A stretch of DNA of 64,000 nucleotides from DASSBR01 sp035708085. GTDB lineage: Bacteria > Pseudomonadota > Gammaproteobacteria > Natronospirales > DASSBR01. A program made the position numbers and the translations under genes. Every line of letters begins with the position of its first letter. The stretch's first letter is position 1. Below the pieces are notes generated by a model that was not told where the DNA came from, did no database searches, and saw only the letters and a program-made list of their open reading frames with translations. The stretch is taken from positions 20,610-84,609 of the forward strand of contig DASSTE010000028.1 of the NCBI GenBank assembly GCA_035708085.1. The letters run 5' to 3'. This document shows positions 60,643 through 64,000 of this stretch, in pieces.

Positions 60643-61208
60643 CTCTGCGGCGGGTCGCCGCTCTGCTGACGACTGGCGAGCAGCGTATCGATAATCACCA
60701 GGATTGCGCCCACGGTAATCGATGAATCCGCCACGTTGAACGGCGGGAAGTTCCAGCCGCGGTAGAAGAAGTCGATGAAGTCAATGACGTAACCGTAGGC
60801 GACGCGGTCGATGACGTTGCCCAGCGCACCGCCGAGCACCAGCGCAAGCCCGATGCCGAGCAGCCGCCGGCGCCTGCGCGGCAGCTTTCGCAGCCACAGC
60901 AGTATGACGATGCTGACGACGAGCCCCAAGCCGATAAAGAACCAGCGCTGCCAGCCGGACGCCTGGCTGAGAAAGCTGAACGCGGCGCCGCTGTTGTGCA
61001 GCAGCGTCAGGCGCAGGAACGGCGTCAGGCTGATTGAATCAAACAGGCCCATGTGGTGACTGATCAGCAGCTTGGTGATCTGGTCGAATACGATCACCGC
61101 CGCCGAAATCCACAGCCAGCGGACCTGGCCCAGCGCCCCATGTCGGCCAGTCTGCCGCCCCGTTTCCACGGGCTCTGTCATGCCCATCTCCGACGTCGTC
61201 TCGTTCAT
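60639..61208 (-). CDS. lspA: Lipoprotein signal peptidase (signal peptidase II)
   Basis: 189 aa with four membrane helices. The aspartyl catalytic pair is recognised in GNVIDRVAYGYVIDFIDF and FNVADSSITVG. It removes signal peptides from prolipoproteins such as the two lipoproteins of the EPS locus. The start overlaps the ileS stop as ATGA, the conserved ileS-lspA coupling. The N-terminus is about 20 residues longer than usual. Confidence 0.96.
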   Translation of the reverse strand: MNETTSEMGMTEPVETGRQTGRHGALGQVRWLWISAAVIVFDQITKLLISHHMGLFDSISLTPFLRLTLLHNSGAAFSFLSQASGWQRWFFIGLGLVVSIVILLWLRKLPRRRRRLLGIGLALVLGGALGNVIDRVAYGYVIDFIDFFYRGWNFPPFNVADSSITVGAILVIIDTLLASRQQSGDPPQS

Positions 61209-64000
61209 GCGAACTCTCGGGTTTCACCCTCGCCTGCCACATTTTCGACGCACCGGCCGCACAGCTCCGGGTGTTCCTCGCAACTGCCGACATCCGGGCG
61301 GCGCTGCCAGCAGCGCACGCACTTGTCGTTGTCCGAGCGCCTTGCGGCAATATACACGCCTTCGCAGTCGCTCGCCGCCACGGCATCGGCCGGCTTGTCC
61401 GCCGCCGCATGCAAATGCGCTTCCGACGTGATCAGCGCGAAGCGCAGTTCATTGCCCAGCGGCGCCAATGCGTCGTAGACGGCCGGCTCGCAATACAGGT
61501 CCACCGCCGCGTCGAGCGAGGAACCGATCTCTCCGGCGACGCGCAACCGCTCCAGCTCGCGCGCCACTTCGACGCGCACGCGCAGCACGGTGCTCCAGTC
61601 GATCGGTTGCGGCACGCTCGCGGCCGGCGTTTCGTACCAGGTCGTCAACATCACTGCTGCCGGCCGCTCGCCCGGCAGGTGGCTCCAGGCTTCCTCGGCC
61701 GTGAAGCTCAGGATCGGCGCAAGCCAGCGCACCATCGCCTCGGCCGCGTGATACATCGCCGTCTGGCACGAGCGCCGCGCGAGGCTGTCGGCCTGCGCAG
61801 TGTACTGGCGGTCCTTGATCACGTCGAGGTAAAAGCCGCCGAGATCGCGCACGCAGAAGTTGTGCAGGCGCTGGTAGATCTGGTGGAAGCCCATGTCCCG
61901 GTAGGCGGTTTCGACTTCGTCCTGCAGCGCCGTCAGCCGTTCCAGCAGCCAGCGGTCGAGCGCAATCATGCGGTCCGGCTCGACCGCGTGCACGGCCGGG
62001 TCGAACTCGTTCAGGTTCGCGAGCAGGAAACGCAGCGTGTTGCGCATGCGCCGGTACGAGTCGGCCATGCGCTTGAGGATTTCGTCGGAGACGTTCATCT
62101 CGCCGCTGAAATCCGTGGCGGCGACCCACAGGCGCAGCACGTCGGCGCCCAGCGTCTTCATCACCTGCTGCGGCGCGACGGTATTGCCGATCGACTTGGA
62201 CATCTTGCGGCCCTGCGCATCGACCGTGAAGCCGTGCGTCAGCACCGCCTGGTACGGCGCCTTGCCGCGCATCGCCACGCCGGTGAGCAGCGAGGACTGG
62301 AACCAGCCGCGGTGCTGATCGGAGCCTTCCAGATACAAGTCCGCCGGCAGGCCCATGTCCGGGCGACGTTCCAGCACCGCGTAATGGACGCAGCCGGAGT
62401 CGAACCAGACATCGAGGGTGTCGGTGACTTTTTCGTATTGCGCGGCATCGTCGCCGAGCAATTCGGCCGGGTCGAGTTCGAACCAGGCGTCGATGCTGTC
62501 TTTTTCGACGCGCTCGGCGACCTTCTCGATCAGTGCGAGGGTATCGGGATGCCACTCCCCGGTCTGCTTGTGGATGAACAACGGAATCGGCACGCCCCAG
62601 GTGCGCTGCCGCGAGATGCACCAGTCGGGCCGGTTGGCGACCATGAGCCGAATGCGCTCCTCGCCCCAGCCGGGCATCCACTGAACCTTCTTGATCTCCT
62701 CCAGAGTCTGTCGGCGCAGGCCGTTGGTGTCCATGCCGATGAACCACTGCGGCGTGGCGCGGAAAATGACCGGCGTCTTGTGCCGCCAGCAGTGCGGGTA
62801 GCTGTGCTGAATTGCCGCGTGATCCAGCAGCATGCCGCGCTCGCGCAGCAGCTCGACGATCTTCGGATTCGCCTTGAAGACGTGCTCGCCGGCGAACAGC
62901 GGCGTGTTGTCGAGGAAGACACCGTTCGAGCCGACCGGGTTGTCGATCGGCAACCCGTACTTCTGACCGACGACGAAATCTTCCTGGCCGTGGCCGGGCG
63001 AGGTATGCACGGCGCCGGTACCGGCGTCGGTGGTGACGTGGTCGCCGAGGATCACCGGCACCTGGCGGTCGTAAAACGGGTGCGCGAGCAACACACGCTC
63101 GAACGCTTGCCCGGCGGCGCGGCCGAGGATCTCGTGTTGCTCGGCGCCGTAGCGTTGCATCACCTCGGCAAGCAACGCTTCGGCGACCAGCAGCCTCTCC
63201 GGGCCGGCGCCGAGCTCGGCCTCGACCAGCACGTAATCCAGTTCGGCGTTCAGCGCGACCGCCTGGTTGGCCGGCAGCGTCCAGGGTGTGGTGGTCCAGA
63301 TCGGAACGGAGATCGGCCCCTTGCCCGCGGGGCTTGCGTCGAAACGCGCCAGGAAGTCCGCTTCGTCGACGACGCGGAAACGCACGTCGATAGCAGGCGA
63401 GGTCTTGTCGGCATATTCGACTTCGGCTTCGGCGAGCGCCGAGCCGCAGTCCATGCACCAGTGCACGGGCTTGAAGCCTTTGTAGACGTGGCCACGCTCC
63501 AAAATACGGGCAAATGCGCGCAGTTCGTCGGCTTCGTAGCGCGGGTTCATGGTCAGGTACGGCCGGTCCCAGTCGCCGAGCACGCCGAGGCGCTTGAAGT
63601 CGGTGCGCTGGCGGTCGACCTGCTTGCCGGCATATTCGCGGCAGGCGGCGCGGAAGGCGCGCGCATCCAGCTTCTGACCGGCCTTGCCGTGTTTCTTTTC
63701 GACCATCAGTTCGATCGGCAGGCCATGGCAGTCCCAGCCGGGGACGTACGGGGCATCGAAGCCCGCCAACGTGCGCGATTTGATGACGATGTCTTTGAGG
63801 ATTTTGTTGACGGCGTGGCCGATGTGAATGTCACCATTGGCGTACGGCGGGCCGTCAGGCATGACGTAGCGTGGCCGGCCTTCGGAGACCTTGCGAATCT
63901 GGCCGTACAGGTCCTCGTCGTACCAGCGCTTGAGCATTTCGGGCTCGCGTTGCGCGAGGTTGGCCTTCATCGGGAAGTCCGTGCGGGGCAGGTTCAATGT
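61205..64000 (-). CDS. ileS: Isoleucyl-tRNA synthetase (5' end beyond the right edge)
   Basis: About 931 residues are visible. The HIGH motif is in IHIGHAVNK and the KMSKS motif in GRKMSKSIGN. The C-terminal zinc site CVRCWQRRPDVGSCEEHPELCGRC is present. In the last bases of the window the frame reads Thr-Leu-Asn-Leu-Pro, matching residues just inside other IleS proteins, so the true start lies a few codons outside the window and the leftmost Leu (TTG) is not a start. It charges tRNA-Ile and edits valine. Confidence 0.97.
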   Translation of the reverse strand, partial: TLNLPRTDFPMKANLAQREPEMLKRWYDEDLYGQIRKVSEGRPRYVMPDGPPYANGDIHIGHAVNKILKDIVIKSRTLAGFDAPYVPGWDCHGLPIELMVEKKHGKAGQKLDARAFRAACREYAGKQVDRQRTDFKRLGVLGDWDRPYLTMNPRYEADELRAFARILERGHVYKGFKPVHWCMDCGSALAEAEVEYADKTSPAIDVRFRVVDEADFLARFDASPAGKGPISVPIWTTTPWTLPANQAVALNAELDYVLVEAELGAGPERLLVAEALLAEVMQRYGAEQHEILGRAAGQAFERVLLAHPFYDRQVPVILGDHVTTDAGTGAVHTSPGHGQEDFVVGQKYGLPIDNPVGSNGVFLDNTPLFAGEHVFKANPKIVELLRERGMLLDHAAIQHSYPHCWRHKTPVIFRATPQWFIGMDTNGLRRQTLEEIKKVQWMPGWGEERIRLMVANRPDWCISRQRTWGVPIPLFIHKQTGEWHPDTLALIEKVAERVEKDSIDAWFELDPAELLGDDAAQYEKVTDTLDVWFDSGCVHYAVLERRPDMGLPADLYLEGSDQHRGWFQSSLLTGVAMRGKAPYQAVLTHGFTVDAQGRKMSKSIGNTVAPQQVMKTLGADVLRLWVAATDFSGEMNVSDEILKRMADSYRRMRNTLRFLLANLNEFDPAVHAVEPDRMIALDRWLLERLTALQDEVETAYRDMGFHQIYQRLHNFCVRDLGGFYLDVIKDRQYTAQADSLARRSCQTAMYHAAEAMVRWLAPILSFTAEEAWSHLPGERPAAVMLTTWYETPAASVPQPIDWSTVLRVRVEVARELERLRVAGEIGSSLDAAVDLYCEPAVYDALAPLGNELRFALITSEAHLHAAADKPADAVAASDCEGVYIAARRSDNDKCVRCWQRRPDVGSCEEHPELCGRCVENVAGEGETREFA

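Noticed and set aside
61449..63458. A 669-codon minus-strand frame within ileS
   Set aside because: Out-of-frame shadow of ileS with Arg/Ala/Gly-rich translation and no motif.
1..64000. CRISPR array, prophage, integron or insertion sequence
   Set aside because: No regularly spaced direct repeats, no transposase, integrase or phage proteins were found on either strand.

Overview
The window reads as the chromosome of a GC-rich, hopanoid-making proteobacterium, most likely gamma- or betaproteobacterial. The clues are the ileS-lspA pair at the right edge, an hpnI/hpnL pair, a lone type IV minor pilin, and above all a complete exosortase A (XrtA/EpsH) exopolysaccharide locus. No genus can be named from sequence alone. 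No transposase, integrase, phage gene or CRISPR array was seen. Nearly all of 1-54000 is envelope or capsule polysaccharide biosynthesis.

Layout. (1) 1-10.8 kb is a left accessory arm: two close paralogues of a Wzx-like flippase, two GT2 glycosyltransferases, two tandem PP-loop proteins of an unusual asparagine-synthetase-like family, and a methyltransferase/kinase-fold pair on the minus strand. (2) 10.75-19.8 kb is a tightly coupled minus-strand operon: ATP-grasp, alpha/alpha-toroid protein, exosortase-A-type O-ligase, GT4, large lipoprotein, GT2 and sulfotransferase. (3) 20.1-30.0 kb holds a third PP-loop paralogue on the plus strand. It faces a second minus-strand operon: Trm112-like methyltransferase, GT4, Cys-less asparagine synthetase homologue, Gfo/Idh oxidoreductase, SDR, a PSD-like pyruvoyl decarboxylase and a membrane-anchored sulfotransferase. 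(4) 30.1-49.6 kb is the conserved XrtA core on the minus strand: initiating sugar transferase, export lipoprotein, chain-length protein, tyrosine autokinase, outer-membrane barrel, ATPase, deacetylase, FemAB, GT, exosortase, GT, two glutamine-dependent amidotransferases, sulfotransferase and GT4. (5) 49.9-52.2 kb encodes a nucleotide-sugar dehydrogenase and a C4 epimerase, which would supply uronic acids. (6) 52.2-53.9 kb carries a second methyltransferase/kinase-fold pair. (7) 53.9-56.2 kb is hpnL/hpnI. (8) 56.3-64 kb is housekeeping: an aldehyde dehydrogenase, an acetolactate-synthase-like enzyme, tRNA-Thr(CGT), a Fur/Irr-like regulator, a FimT-like pilin, lspA and ileS.

How it fits together (inference). 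The 48.2-49.6 kb transferase starts a lipid-linked repeat and the many GTs extend it. The uronic acids made at 49.9-52.2 kb can be amidated by AsnB-type enzymes. Three sulfotransferases, a deacetylase, a FemAB transferase and methyltransferases decorate the chain. Flippases, the O-ligase and the chain-length/export system polymerise and export it. The most unusual feature is the density of AsnB/PP-loop proteins: six in about 31 kb, four of them without the glutaminase nucleophile. Almost as notable are a PSD-like pyruvoyl enzyme embedded among sugar genes and two copies of a methyltransferase-plus-kinase module at the two ends of the locus. No PEP-CTERM substrate protein is encoded here although the exosortase is complete.
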